64,000 nt of DNA from Bombella pluederhausensis (GTDB lineage: Bacteria; Pseudomonadota; Alphaproteobacteria; Acetobacterales; Acetobacteraceae): the NCBI RefSeq assembly GCF_026385525.1, contig NZ_JANIDY010000001.1:372001-436000 (forward strand), given 5' to 3'. The notes under the pieces are model-generated. The model was given only the letters and a program-made list of their open reading frames with translations. It was not told the DNA's origin and searched no databases. Shown one piece after another: positions 42,131-52,061 of this stretch (the first letter of the stretch is position 1; each line of letters opens with the position of its first letter). A program made the position numbers and the translations under genes.

Positions 42131-43561
42131 ATGGCTGAACAGATGTTGCGGTTCGTAAACTGCTCTCAGAAACTTCCAGACAAACGCACGGCTGCCGAGA
42201 GACGGGAAGATTTTGGGGAGATTTACGCCGGGTTCAGTCCACAGCGAGCGCAGGAGCAGTCATCACGCTGCTCCCAGTGCGGCATCCCATATTGTACGGT
42301 TCATTGTCCGCTGGGTAATGTCATCCCCGAATGGCTGCGCCTGACAACGGAAGGACGGCTGAAGGAAGCCTATGAACTGTCCTCCAGCACCAACAGCTTT
42401 CCTGAAATCTGTGGCCGCATCTGCCCGCAGGACCGTCTCTGCGAAGGAAACTGCGTCATCCGTCCGGGCTTCAAGAGTGTGACCATCGGGGCGGTGGAAC
42501 GCTACATCACCGAGACGGCCTTTTCGGAAGGCTGGGTGCTGCCCCGTCTGCCTGCCGAGGAAACGGGGCAGAGCGTGGGGATTGTCGGGTCTGGTCCGGC
42601 TGGTTTGGCTTGTGCCGAACGGCTGCGGGCCGCAGGGCATGAAGTGCATGTCTATGAGCGGCAGGAGAAGCCCGGTGGGCTGCTGATGTACGGTATTCCG
42701 GGTTTCAAGCTGGATAAGAGTGTCGTGGAACGCCGCTGGAAGCTGCTGGAAGAACAGGGGATCATCTTCCATCTGGGGCAGTCTGTCGGTCATGGTGAGG
42801 GTGCCCTGTCTCTGGAGGCACTGCGCCAGAAGCATGATGCTGTTTTTCTGGCTACGGGTGTCTATCGGGCCAGACAGGTGAAGGGACCGGGGGCCGGGCT
42901 GGCCAATGTTGTGGAGGCCTTGCCTTACCTCAAATCTTCCCAGACGGAAGAAGACGCCGGGGCCCTGACGGCGAAAGGCAAGCGTGTCGTGGTGCTGGGA
43001 GGTGGTGATACCGCCATGGACTGCGTCCGTACGGCCATCCGGCAGGGGGCGAAGGATGTCGTCTGTGCGTATCGGCGTGACCGTGACAACATGCCCGGTT
43101 CCCGTCAGGAAGTCCTCAATGCCGAGGAGGAAGGGGCCCGTTTTGAGTGGATGGTCACGCCGGAAGCCTTTCTGGGGGATGATAGTGTGAAATCTGTCCG
43201 TCTGCGGGAGATGCGTCTCGGTGCCGTTGATGCGGAAGGCCGCCGTGCCGTGGAGCAGACAGACACCGTACGGGAGCTGAAAGCCGATCTGGTCATCTGC
43301 GCACTGGGTTTTGAACCGGAAAACCTGCCGGAACTCTGGCAGCAGCCAGACCTTGCCGTGACACGGTGGGGGACGCTGGATGTGTCCAGCAACGGCTATG
43401 AAACCAGCCTGCCGGGCGTGTTTGCCGGTGGGGATATTGTCCGGGGGGCGAGCCTTGTCGTCTGGGCCATCCGTGATGGGCGTGAAGCGGCCGATGCCAT
43501 CATGAATCATCTGTCTGCCGGGGCTGCCCGGTCTGCAACATCCGCTGAGGAGCGTGTCTGA
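42131..43561 (+). CDS. gltD: Glutamate synthase (NADPH) small subunit
   Basis: Passes electrons from NADPH through FAD and 4Fe-4S centres to GltB (476 aa). The N-terminal ferredoxin-like region has SQCGIPYCTVHCPLGNVIPEW and CGRICPQDRLCEGNCV (cluster Cys). The FAD motif is VGIVGSGPAGLACAERL and the NADPH motif VVVLGGGDTAMDCVR. The C-terminal GGDIVRGASLVVWAIRDGREAA is conserved. ATG 42131 has AAGGA upstream. The order is gltD then gltB, with the stop and start sharing one base (TGATG). Confidence 0.95.
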   Translation: MAEQMLRFVNCSQKLPDKRTAAERREDFGEIYAGFSPQRAQEQSSRCSQCGIPYCTVHCPLGNVIPEWLRLTTEGRLKEAYELSSSTNSFPEICGRICPQDRLCEGNCVIRPGFKSVTIGAVERYITETAFSEGWVLPRLPAEETGQSVGIVGSGPAGLACAERLRAAGHEVHVYERQEKPGGLLMYGIPGFKLDKSVVERRWKLLEEQGIIFHLGQSVGHGEGALSLEALRQKHDAVFLATGVYRARQVKGPGAGLANVVEALPYLKSSQTEEDAGALTAKGKRVVVLGGGDTAMDCVRTAIRQGAKDVVCAYRRDRDNMPGSRQEVLNAEEEGARFEWMVTPEAFLGDDSVKSVRLREMRLGAVDAEGRRAVEQTDTVRELKADLVICALGFEPENLPELWQQPDLAVTRWGTLDVSSNGYETSLPGVFAGGDIVRGASLVVWAIRDGREAADAIMNHLSAGAARSATSAEERV

Positions 43562-46500
43562 TGTCCACCATGAATGAAACTACGAACATGACATCCGCTC
43601 CGGAGACGGCACAGGACTTCGTGAAAAACTATCAGGCCAATGTTGAGCGGCTGGAAGGGCTGTATGACCCAACGCAGGAGCATGATGCCTGCGGTGTGGG
43701 GCTTGTGGCGGCGATGGATGGCAAACCCAGCCGTGCGGTTGTGCAGGCGGGTATCGAGGCTCTGGGGAATATCTGGCACCGTGGTGCCGTTGATGCCGAT
43801 GGCAAGACGGGTGACGGGGCAGGTATCCATGTCGAAATCCCGCAGAACTTCTTTGAGGATGCGATCCATAATGCGGGTGATTTGAGGATTGAGGGGCGCA
43901 TCTCTGTCGGGATGGTCTTCCTGCCCCGCACGGACCTTGCCGCACAGGAACGCTGCCGCCAGATCATTGAGACGGAAATCCTGCGCTTTGGCTATGGCAT
44001 TTATGGCTGGCGTCAGGTGCCGATCGATACGGCCTGCATTGGCGAGAAGGCCAATGAGACCCGCCCCGAGATCGAACAGATCATGATCCGCAACACGCTG
44101 GGGAGTGACGAGGAAACGCTGGAGCGTGACTTGTATGTCATCCGTCGGCGTATCGAACAGGAAGCCACACGGGCGCAGGTGGAGCTGTATATTTGCTCCC
44201 TGTCCTGCCGGTCCCTCATTTATAAGGGCATGTTTCTGGCCGAGAACCTGACGGATTTCTATCCTGATTTGCTGGATGAGCGGTTTGTTTCCCGCTTTGC
44301 CATCTATCACCAGCGTTATTCCACCAACACCTTCCCGAAATGGAAGCTTGCCCAGCCTTTCCGCAAGATCGCCCATAACGGGGAGATCAACACGCTTTCC
44401 GGTAACGTCAACTGGATGCGGGCGCATGAGACACGGCTGAGCAGCCCGGCTCTGGATGCGCATATGGAGTCTCTCAAGCCTGTCGTGCAGGTGGCGGGGT
44501 CCGATACGGCGGCACTGGATAATGTGTTCGAGCTTCTGACCTTCGCCGGGCGGAATGCTCCCTTCGCCAAGGCTCTCCTGATTCCCGCAGCGGCGGGGGC
44601 GAATTCCTCTCTGTCTGACCGGGCCAAGGCGTTTTATCGTTACTGCAATGCCGTCATTGAGCCGTGGGATGGTCCGGCAGCCCTCTGCGGGACGGATGGG
44701 CGCTGGGTCATTGCCGGTCTGGACCGTGCCGGTCTGCGCCCCCTGCGCTACAGCATCACGAAGGACGGGCTGCTGATTGTGGGGTCCGAGACAGGCATGG
44801 TGCGTGTGCCCGATGAAGCCATTGCCCTGCGTGGGCGGCTCGGGCCGGGGCAGACCCTTGCGCTGGACCTTGATGAAGGCCGTTTCTACACGCCTCATGA
44901 CGTGCTGGACATGCTGATCAATCGGCAGGATTACGAAGGCTGGATCAATGACGGCATTGAGGATGTCGGGCCCATGATGGCGCAGGTGACGGAACCGGAA
45001 GGGATTGACCCGGAATCCCTGCGCCGCCGTCAGTTGGCTGTCAATCTGACCTATGAGGATATGGAAGCCACCCTTCAGCCGATGGTGCAGAATGGCAGTG
45101 AGGCTCTGGCTTCCATGGGGGATGATACGCCCCTACAGGTGCTGTCACGCCATTACCGGGGGCTGTCCCATTATTTCCGGCAGGGTTTCAGTCAGGTGAC
45201 CAACCCGCCGATTGACAGCCTGCGGGAAACACGGGCCATGAGCCTCGTGACGAGGCTGGGCAATCTGGGCAATATCCTTGCCGAGGAGGCCAGCCAGTGC
45301 CAGCTTCTCCAGCTTGCCAGCCCCATCCTGACTAATGGTGAGTTCAACCGTCTTCAGGAGATGTGTGGTCGGCAGGGTGAAACCATCGACTGCACCTTCC
45401 CGGTTGAAGCCGGAGAAGAAGGGATGCGGGCGGCCCTGACACAGCTCTGCCAGAAGGCGGAAGACGCCGTGCGGGGTGGCTGTACCCATCTTTTCCTGAC
45501 GGATGAGCGGAGTACGGTTGACCGTGCTGCCGTGCCGATGGTTCTGGCCGTGGCAGCGGTGCATGTCCATCTCATCAACCACAGCCTGCGGACCTTCACC
45601 TCCGTGAATGTCCGGGCTTCGGATGTGCTGGATGTGCACAGTCTGGCCGTGATGGTCGGTGTGGGAGCGTCCACGGTCAATCCGTGGCTGGCCCAGCAGA
45701 GCATTGCAGACCGTCTCCATCGGGGGCTGTTCGGTAAAATGACGCTGCGTCAGGCCATGGAACAGTATCGTAAGGCCGTGGATAAGGGCCTGCTCAAGAT
45801 CATGTCCAAGGCTGGCATTTCGGTCGTTTCGGCCTATCGTGGTGGTTATAATTTCGAGGCGATTGGTCTGTCCCGCGCACTTGTGGCGGAGTTTTTCCCT
45901 GGCATGGCCTCCCGTATTTCCGGTATCGGCCTGCCCGGTATCGCCCGGAATGTCATCAAGGCGCATAAGCGGGCATGGCAGCCGGCCAATGTGTCCCCGC
46001 TGCCCATCGGGGGGCGGTACAAGATTCGTCCGGGTGGGGAAGCGCACTCTTTCTCGGCCAGTGCGGTGCATATGTTGCAGACGGCCGTACAGGCCAACAG
46101 CTACAAACTGTTCCGCCGTTATGCGGACGCTCTGGAAGCACAGGAGCCGGTTGCCTTGCGTGACCTGCTGGATTTCCGCTCCAGCGCACGGTCAATCGAT
46201 GTGGATGATGTGGAAGGCATCACCCAGATTCGCCGCAGGCTGGTCGCTCCGGGCATTTCTCTCGGTGCATTGAGCCCGGAAGCACATGAGACGCTGGCCA
46301 TCGCCATGAACCGTATCGGGGCAAAGTCCGATTCCGGTGAGGGCGGTGAAGACCCGGCCCGTGCCACGCCACGGCCTAACGGGGATAATGCGTCTTCGGC
46401 CATCAAGCAGGTGGCGTCTGGCCGCTTCGGTGTGACGGCGGAATATCTGAATAACTGTCGTGAGCTGGAGATCAAGGTCGCACAGGGGGCCAAGCCGGGT

Positions 46501-48120
46501 GAGGGTGGCCAGCTTCCGGGCTTCAAGGTCACGGAGCTGATTGCTCGTCTGCGTCACGCCACACCGGGCGTTACACTGATCTCGCCGCCGCCGCATCATG
46601 ACATCTACTCCATCGAAGACCTTGCCCAGTTGATCTACGACCTCAAGCAGATCAACCCGGATGCGACCGTGACGGTGAAGCTCGTGGCCCGGACGGGCAT
46701 CGGCACCATTGCCGCCGGTGTGGCCAAGGCCAAGGCCGATGCCATCCTGATCTCCGGTCATTCCGGCGGGACGGGGGCCAGTGCCCAGTCCTCCATCTAT
46801 TATGCCGGTCTGCCGTGGGAAATGGGGCTGAGCGAGACCCATCAGGTGCTGATGCTCAACCGTCTGCGTCACCGGCTGAAGCTGCGTGTTGATGGTGGAA
46901 TCAAGACCGGGCGTGATGTGGTGATCGCCGCCATGCTGGGGGCCGAGGAGTTTGGCATCGGAACGGCGGCCCTCGTGGCGATGGGCTGCATCATGGTGCG
47001 GCAGTGCCATACCAATACCTGCCCTGTTGGTGTCTGCGTGCAGGATGAGGAACTGCGGAAGAAGTTTGATGGCACGCCAGAGAAGGTCATCAACCTCTTT
47101 ACGCTGATCGCCGAGGATGTCCGCAACATTCTGGCCCGTCTGGGGTACCGCTCCCTTGAAGAAATCATCGGGCGGACGGACCTGCTTCATCAGGTCTATC
47201 GTGGCTCGGACTATCTGGATGATCTGGACCTCAATGCGCTGCTGGTGCAGGCCGATACGGGCGGTTTTGCCCGTCACTGCACGCTGGAAGGTCGCAATGA
47301 GGTGCCGGACACGCTGGATGCGCAGATCATCGCTGATGCCCAGCCGCTGTTTGAACGGCGGGAGAAGCTGCATCTGCATTATATCGTTCGCAATACGCAC
47401 CGTGCCGTAGGGACGAGGCTGTCTTCGCTCATCACACGCCGCTTTGGCATGGCCAGCCTGCCGGAAGGGCATCTGACGCTCTCCCTGCGTGGGTCTGCCG
47501 GTCAGTCTCTTGGAGCCTTTGCCGTGCAGGGGCTGCGCATCGAGGTGGAAGGCGATGCCAACGATTATGTTGGTAAGGGGCTTTCCGGCGCTACGCTGGT
47601 ATTGCGGCCCAGTAGTGCGACACCCTGTGCGACAGAAAAGAACTCCATCATCGGCAATACGGTGCTCTATGGGGCTACGGCAGGTGCCCTGTTCGCTGCG
47701 GGGCAGGCCGGAGAACGGTTTGCCGTGCGCAACTCTGGTGCCGTGGCGGTGGTGGAAGGCTGTGGCTCCAATGGCTGTGAATATATGACAGGCGGCACGG
47801 TTGTCGTTCTGGGTAAGGCTGGGGACAATTTCGGGGCAGGCTTTACGGGCGGCACGGCCTATGTGCTGGATCGTGACGGTGATTTCCCGAAACGGGTGAA
47901 TCACGACACGGTCATGTGCCAGCCTGTTACGGCCCAGCGGTGGAAGGATGAGCTGCGTGGCCTTGTGGAGCGTCATGAACGTGAGACAGGCAGTGCCTAT
48001 GCGGCTGACCTTCTGCATCACTGGGATGATGTCCTGCCGAAGTTCTGGCATGTCGTGCCCAAGGATTATGCCCGCATCATTGGCTATGAGGAGGCTGACC
48101 TTCGGAGCCTCTCTGCCTGA
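43561..48120 (+). CDS. gltB: Glutamate synthase (NADPH) large subunit
   Basis: Makes two glutamates from glutamine and 2-oxoglutarate (1519 aa). An N-terminal propeptide of 43 residues precedes the class II amidotransferase nucleophile C44 (EHDACGVGLVA), followed by the glutaminase domain (RYSTNTFPKWKLAQPFR, HNGEINT). A central domain and the FMN synthase domain follow (ILISGHSGGTGASAQSSI, then the 3Fe-4S site GCIMVRQCHTNTCPVGVC near 1142-1159). The C-terminal GXGXG beta-helix begins near 1275 (DYVGKGLSGATLVLRP). With glutamine synthetase, this is the low-ammonium route. A large hairpin follows the stop. Confidence 0.97.
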   Translation: MSTMNETTNMTSAPETAQDFVKNYQANVERLEGLYDPTQEHDACGVGLVAAMDGKPSRAVVQAGIEALGNIWHRGAVDADGKTGDGAGIHVEIPQNFFEDAIHNAGDLRIEGRISVGMVFLPRTDLAAQERCRQIIETEILRFGYGIYGWRQVPIDTACIGEKANETRPEIEQIMIRNTLGSDEETLERDLYVIRRRIEQEATRAQVELYICSLSCRSLIYKGMFLAENLTDFYPDLLDERFVSRFAIYHQRYSTNTFPKWKLAQPFRKIAHNGEINTLSGNVNWMRAHETRLSSPALDAHMESLKPVVQVAGSDTAALDNVFELLTFAGRNAPFAKALLIPAAAGANSSLSDRAKAFYRYCNAVIEPWDGPAALCGTDGRWVIAGLDRAGLRPLRYSITKDGLLIVGSETGMVRVPDEAIALRGRLGPGQTLALDLDEGRFYTPHDVLDMLINRQDYEGWINDGIEDVGPMMAQVTEPEGIDPESLRRRQLAVNLTYEDMEATLQPMVQNGSEALASMGDDTPLQVLSRHYRGLSHYFRQGFSQVTNPPIDSLRETRAMSLVTRLGNLGNILAEEASQCQLLQLASPILTNGEFNRLQEMCGRQGETIDCTFPVEAGEEGMRAALTQLCQKAEDAVRGGCTHLFLTDERSTVDRAAVPMVLAVAAVHVHLINHSLRTFTSVNVRASDVLDVHSLAVMVGVGASTVNPWLAQQSIADRLHRGLFGKMTLRQAMEQYRKAVDKGLLKIMSKAGISVVSAYRGGYNFEAIGLSRALVAEFFPGMASRISGIGLPGIARNVIKAHKRAWQPANVSPLPIGGRYKIRPGGEAHSFSASAVHMLQTAVQANSYKLFRRYADALEAQEPVALRDLLDFRSSARSIDVDDVEGITQIRRRLVAPGISLGALSPEAHETLAIAMNRIGAKSDSGEGGEDPARATPRPNGDNASSAIKQVASGRFGVTAEYLNNCRELEIKVAQGAKPGEGGQLPGFKVTELIARLRHATPGVTLISPPPHHDIYSIEDLAQLIYDLKQINPDATVTVKLVARTGIGTIAAGVAKAKADAILISGHSGGTGASAQSSIYYAGLPWEMGLSETHQVLMLNRLRHRLKLRVDGGIKTGRDVVIAAMLGAEEFGIGTAALVAMGCIMVRQCHTNTCPVGVCVQDEELRKKFDGTPEKVINLFTLIAEDVRNILARLGYRSLEEIIGRTDLLHQVYRGSDYLDDLDLNALLVQADTGGFARHCTLEGRNEVPDTLDAQIIADAQPLFERREKLHLHYIVRNTHRAVGTRLSSLITRRFGMASLPEGHLTLSLRGSAGQSLGAFAVQGLRIEVEGDANDYVGKGLSGATLVLRPSSATPCATEKNSIIGNTVLYGATAGALFAAGQAGERFAVRNSGAVAVVEGCGSNGCEYMTGGTVVVLGKAGDNFGAGFTGGTAYVLDRDGDFPKRVNHDTVMCQPVTAQRWKDELRGLVERHERETGSAYAADLLHHWDDVLPKFWHVVPKDYARIIGYEEADLRSLSA

Positions 48121-48124
48121 GCCT

Positions 48125-48179
48125 GCCGGAACGGATGATAAGGCTGTGAAAGAAAAGAGAGTTTTCACAGCCTTCCGGC
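48125..48179 (+). terminator. Large hairpin after gltB, without a U-tract
   Basis: An inner 12-bp perfect stem (AAGGCTGTGAAA 48140-48151 / TTTCACAGCCTT 48163-48174) is flanked by GCCGGAA (48125-48131) and TTCCGGC (48173-48179), which could form an alternative outer stem. No T-run follows, so termination would be partial. pepF starts 17 bases after the end. Confidence 0.55.
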
Positions 48180-48196
48180 TTGGCTAGTCTGAAGGG

Positions 48197-50056
48197 ATGA
48201 TGACATCTTTTCTCAAGACACAGTCCTATGCCCGCCTGCCAGAAGGCGGGCCGGTTTTTGCTCCAGAAGGTGAGGCCGCTGCGCCAGTAGCGGCGCCCCG
48301 CTGGGACCTTTCCGATCTCTATGCTTCCCCGGAAGACCCGGCCATTGAGTCGGACTTCATCCGGCTGGAAGATGAGGCCAAGACGTTTGAAGCCCGCTGG
48401 AAAGGTAAACTGGGCAAGGCGTCTCCGGCTGATCTGGCTCATGCACTTCAGGGGTATGAGGTTATCGAGGAGGGGCTGGGCAAGATCGGCTCTTACTCCC
48501 AGCTTCTGTTTGCCGCTCATACGACTGACCCTGCCTGTGGCCGCTTTGCCCAGAGTGTACGGGAGCGTCTGACAGCCATTTCCGCCTATCTGCTGTTCTT
48601 CCCGCTGGAACTGAACCGGCTGGATGATGCAGCCCTTGAAAAAGGTTTCAGCGAGAATGAAGCTCTGGCTGCATGGCGGCCTTATCTGCGTGACCTGCGG
48701 GTGTTCCGTCCTTATCAGCTCTCCGATGAGGTCGAGCGTGTCCTGATGGACATGGCTGTTTCTGGTCGGAATGCGTGGGTCCGTCTGTTTGATGAAACCA
48801 TGGCCGGGTTGATGGTCTCTTTCGAGGGGAAAGAGCAGCCACTGGGCGATGTCTTCAATTACATGACAGACAGTGACCGGACGAAGCGGGAAGATGCTGC
48901 CAAGGCCATCAGCGCCACTCTGGCAGCGAGCAACAAGCTGCTCGTAGGTATCACCAACACGCTGGCCAAGGACAAGGCCACGGTTGATGCCATGCGGGGC
49001 TATCCTCGCCCTGTGAGTAGCCGCAACCGGGCCAATATGGTGGAAGATGAGGTGGTGGATGCACTGGTGGATGCCGTGCAGTCATCTTTCTCCCGCCTGT
49101 CTCATCGTTATTACAGCCTGAAGGCCCGCTGGCTGGGGCTGGAAAAGCTGGAACACTGGGACCGTAACGCTCCGCTGCCGGATGTGCAGGACAAGCGGCT
49201 GAGCTGGGATGAGGGCAAGGCCATCGTCCAGCGGGCCTATCAGAACTTTGATGAGGAAATGGGGCGTCATGCCAGCACCTTCCTCAATAATCCGTGGATT
49301 GATGCGGCTGCCGTACCGGGCAAGTCTTCCGGGGCCTTTGCGCATCCGGTCGTGCCGTCCGCACATCCTTACCTGCTGATGAATTATCATGGCCGTCCCC
49401 GTGACGTCATGACGCTGGCGCACGAAATGGGGCATGGTATTCATCAGATGCTGGCCGGGAAGAAGCAGGGCTATCTCCGCTCCGATACACCGCTGACACT
49501 GGCTGAAACAGCCTCTGTCTTCGGTGAGATGCTGACCTTCCAGTCCCTGCTGGATGCGGAGAGCGATGCAAAGCGCCGTCACCATCTGCTGGCCTCCAAG
49601 GTGGAGGACATGCTGAACACGGTCGTGCGGCAGATCGCCTTCTATCAGTTCGAGGTGCAGGTGCATGATGAACGCCGCAGCGGCGAAATCTCTGCCGAAC
49701 GTCTCGGTGAAATCTGGCGGGATGTGCAGACACGCAGCCTTGGCCCGGCCTTCAATTTCACTCCGGATTATGACCTGTACTGGTCATATATTCCGCATTT
49801 CATCCATTCGCCCTTCTATGTGTATGCCTATGCCTTTGGTGACTGTCTGGTGAATGCGCTTTATGGTGTGTATCAGGACAGCCCGGCAGGTTTTGCCGGT
49901 AAATACAAGGAGATGCTTGCTGCTGGTGGCACATTGCGCCATCAGGAGCTGCTGGCTCCGTTCGGGCTGAATGCCGGTGATCCGTCCTTCTGGAACCGTG
50001 GTCTGGATGTCATTTCCGGGCTGATCGACCAGCTTGAGGCTGAACCGGCAGCGTGA
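48197..50056 (+). CDS. pepF: M3 family oligoendopeptidase (PepF type)
   Basis: Cytoplasmic zinc metallopeptidase (619 aa) that cuts short peptides. The zinc motif is HEMGHGIHQ (H409, E410, H413), with the third ligand region LAETASVFGEML about 25 residues later. The RWDLSDLYASPEDP N-terminus and NYHGRPRDVMTLAHEMGH are typical of PepF-like M3 enzymes. No signal peptide. Two adjacent ATGs (48197, 48200) both follow GAAGGG closely; which is used cannot be decided. It is followed by the ABC1 gene after 70 bases. Confidence 0.93.
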   Translation: MMTSFLKTQSYARLPEGGPVFAPEGEAAAPVAAPRWDLSDLYASPEDPAIESDFIRLEDEAKTFEARWKGKLGKASPADLAHALQGYEVIEEGLGKIGSYSQLLFAAHTTDPACGRFAQSVRERLTAISAYLLFFPLELNRLDDAALEKGFSENEALAAWRPYLRDLRVFRPYQLSDEVERVLMDMAVSGRNAWVRLFDETMAGLMVSFEGKEQPLGDVFNYMTDSDRTKREDAAKAISATLAASNKLLVGITNTLAKDKATVDAMRGYPRPVSSRNRANMVEDEVVDALVDAVQSSFSRLSHRYYSLKARWLGLEKLEHWDRNAPLPDVQDKRLSWDEGKAIVQRAYQNFDEEMGRHASTFLNNPWIDAAAVPGKSSGAFAHPVVPSAHPYLLMNYHGRPRDVMTLAHEMGHGIHQMLAGKKQGYLRSDTPLTLAETASVFGEMLTFQSLLDAESDAKRRHHLLASKVEDMLNTVVRQIAFYQFEVQVHDERRSGEISAERLGEIWRDVQTRSLGPAFNFTPDYDLYWSYIPHFIHSPFYVYAYAFGDCLVNALYGVYQDSPAGFAGKYKEMLAAGGTLRHQELLAPFGLNAGDPSFWNRGLDVISGLIDQLEAEPAA

Positions 50057-50126
50057 GGATGAAAGCCAGCCTGCACTCCGTGGGCTGGCACACTGCCTGA
50101 CAGGGCAACAGGTAAGGGTTGAGACT

Positions 50127-51485
50127 ATGGCACGTGAACGTGACATCGACAGGACGGGTTTTGTCGATAACATGCAGCGTATGTTCCGGGCCTCCAGCAT
50201 GGTTGGGGGCGTGGCGGCACGTATGGCGGGCCATAAGCTGGGGCTGCGCAGCAATGCGAACAGCCACGCCGAGGAGCTGCGCCACGTTCTGGGGTCCCTG
50301 AAAGGCCCGATGATGAAGGCGGCTCAGCTTCTTTCAACCATTCCCGGCGCCCTGCCGGATGAATACGCCGAGGAACTGGCCCATCTTCAGGCCAATGCGC
50401 CGCCCATGGGCTGGAGTTTCGTCCAGCGGCGCATGAGGGCTGAACTGGGGGCGGGCTGGGAATCCCGTTTCCGGTCATTCAGTCACGAGGCTGTGGCGGC
50501 GGCGTCACTGGGGCAGGTGCATCGTGCCGCTCTGGCTGATGGGCGGGAGGTGGCCTGCAAGCTGCAATATCCCGGCATGGCCGGGGCCATGGAGCAGGAC
50601 CTCCGGCAGCTGAAGCGGGGTCTGGGCGTGTTCAGTCTCGTAGGCAATGCTATCAGGCAGGATGAGGTCTATACCGAGCTTGCCGAGCGGATGCGGGAGG
50701 AGCTGGATTACACACGGGAAGCCAGCCATCTGCGGCTCTACAGGCTCATGCTGGCAGACGTGCCGGAAGTGACGGTGCCTGCTCCGGTCACGGAGCTGGT
50801 CACGGGCCGCCTGCTGACGATGGACTGGGTGGGCGGTCGCTCCATGAAGTCCGTTCTGGAAGAACAGCTGCCGCAGGAGGAACGCAATGCCATCGCGATT
50901 GCGTTGTTTAAGGCATGGTACAAGCCTGTCTATCATTATGGTGTCGTGCATGGTGACCCGCATATGGGCAATTTCACCGTGCGACCGGATGGTGGGCTGA
51001 ACCTGCTTGATTTTGGTGCGGTGCGTATTTTCTCGCCTCGTTTTGTAGGAGGTGTTTTGTCCCTCTTTGCTGCCTTGCGGGATAATGATGAGGAACGGGC
51101 TTACGAGGCCTATCACGACTGGGGCTTCAAAGATATTTCACGGGAGCGGGCTGCCGTTCTGAATGAATGGGCACGCTTCTTCTATCGGCCTCTCATGACG
51201 GATGAAATCTGTGATGTGGAGGAGAGCAACAATCCGCAGGAAGCCCGGAAAGTTCTGGAAAATGTCTATGACGGGCTGAAGCGCACGGGCGGTATCACCC
51301 TGCCACGGGAATTCGTCATGCTGGACCGCTCTGCTATCGGGCTGGGCAGTGCTTTCCTGCGGCTGGGGGCACGGGTGAACTGGCACCGGCTTTTCATGGA
51401 GCTGACGCAGGATTTCAATGTGGATGTTCTGGCGGCCCGCCAGAAAGAGGCCTTACGAAAGGCTCAGGTTCAACCCGCCAGATAA
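50127..51485 (+). CDS. ABC1/AarF (UbiB-like) atypical kinase
   Basis: 452-residue member of the ABC1/ADCK/UbiB family, linked in other organisms to ubiquinone synthesis. Family marks: LKGPMMKAAQLLSTIPGALP (the KxGQ region), AVAAASLGQVHRA (Ala-rich loop replacing a kinase Gly loop), ACKLQYPG (Lys), MDWVGGRS, HGDPHMGNF (275-283) and LLDFGAVR (about 293-300). No C-terminal TM pair as in E. coli UbiB is apparent, so it is nearer to the AarF/COQ8 soluble group. ATG 50127 is taken because the upstream extension overlaps the pepF end. Its substrate is unknown. Confidence 0.85.
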   Translation: MARERDIDRTGFVDNMQRMFRASSMVGGVAARMAGHKLGLRSNANSHAEELRHVLGSLKGPMMKAAQLLSTIPGALPDEYAEELAHLQANAPPMGWSFVQRRMRAELGAGWESRFRSFSHEAVAAASLGQVHRAALADGREVACKLQYPGMAGAMEQDLRQLKRGLGVFSLVGNAIRQDEVYTELAERMREELDYTREASHLRLYRLMLADVPEVTVPAPVTELVTGRLLTMDWVGGRSMKSVLEEQLPQEERNAIAIALFKAWYKPVYHYGVVHGDPHMGNFTVRPDGGLNLLDFGAVRIFSPRFVGGVLSLFAALRDNDEERAYEAYHDWGFKDISRERAAVLNEWARFFYRPLMTDEICDVEESNNPQEARKVLENVYDGLKRTGGITLPREFVMLDRSAIGLGSAFLRLGARVNWHRLFMELTQDFNVDVLAARQKEALRKAQVQPAR

Positions 51486-51523
51486 TAAAAAGGCCGGACG
51501 GAAGTGTCTTCCCTCCGGCCTTT
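51484..51523. terminator. Intrinsic terminator between convergent ABC1 and the 118-aa gene
   Basis: Stem AAAGGCCGGA (51489-51498) / TCCGGCCTTT (51514-51523), with an inner GGAAG/CTTCC. The A-run to its left gives a T-run for the minus-strand gene; the plus side has a shorter T-run, so it probably serves both. Confidence 0.8.
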
Positions 51524-51540
51524 CTGCTTGAGAAGGGTGA

Positions 51541-51897
51541 TTAACGGAAGAATTTGCTCAGAAGGCCGCCGCCAATTTCCTGAATGACATCCTGCTGAAG
51601 GGCCTTCCCAAAGCTGGCGAAACCGCTGCTCTGTTCGCTGGAGCCTTCACCGCCGGTTTTCTCACCAAGATGGCTGACAAGCCCGGCAAGCTGCCCTACG
51701 AGATCCCCCGCATGGCCCTGACCATTCTGGAAGATGGAAGCCACTTTCTGGAGGCTCTCTGCCCATTCACCAGCCTGCGGGTTGCCATTCTGTGACGCAT
51801 CCTGCATCTGGCCGATGAGCTGGTCAATCAGCTGAAAAGCTTCCTGTGCAGTGTTGCGGAACTGCGTGTAGCTCTGCTCGATCTTTTCGATATCCAT
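51541..51897 (-). CDS. Conserved-looking hypothetical protein, 118 aa
   Basis: No family recognised. The ATG at 51897 (AAAAGG about 12 bases upstream) opens MDIEKIEQSYTQFRNTAQEA, a helical, Gln-rich N-terminal half that could form a coiled coil (to about 80). A Gly/Ser-rich linker follows (EKTGGEGSSEQSSG), then an amphipathic C-terminal segment (FGKALQQDVIQEIGGGLLSKFFR). No signal peptide and no TM segment. Its own strong terminator and a divergent uvrB support a real transcription unit. Longer in-frame extensions run into the uvrB start and are less likely. Confidence 0.6.
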   Translation of the reverse strand: MDIEKIEQSYTQFRNTAQEAFQLIDQLIGQMQDASQNGNPQAGEWAESLQKVASIFQNGQGHAGDLVGQLAGLVSHLGEKTGGEGSSEQSSGFASFGKALQQDVIQEIGGGLLSKFFR

Positions 51898-52061
51898 AGG
51901 GTTCTGACCTTTTGTGGAAGTGATAGAAGGCAGGGTAATGGTAAACGACCTCCCAAAAACTGCCAGTCTTTTTCTGTTGAATGCACCGTGAGGTGCGGTA
52001 GCATCATTTATTCCCGTGTGGGCATCTTGTGGCAGCGGGGAAATGTGCCCATTTAGGGGCC

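Noticed and set aside
46192-48168. Long antisense frame (658 codons) inside gltB
   Set aside because: It mirrors the codon pattern of gltB, shows no domain and lies fully within a clear gene; a shadow frame of GC-rich coding sequence. The same applies to other long antisense frames in gltD, gltB, uvrB, ctaB and the M16 gene.
51898-52061. SOS (LexA) box before uvrB
   Set aside because: No GTTC-N7-GTTC direct repeat, the alphaproteobacterial form, could be found in the divergent gap.
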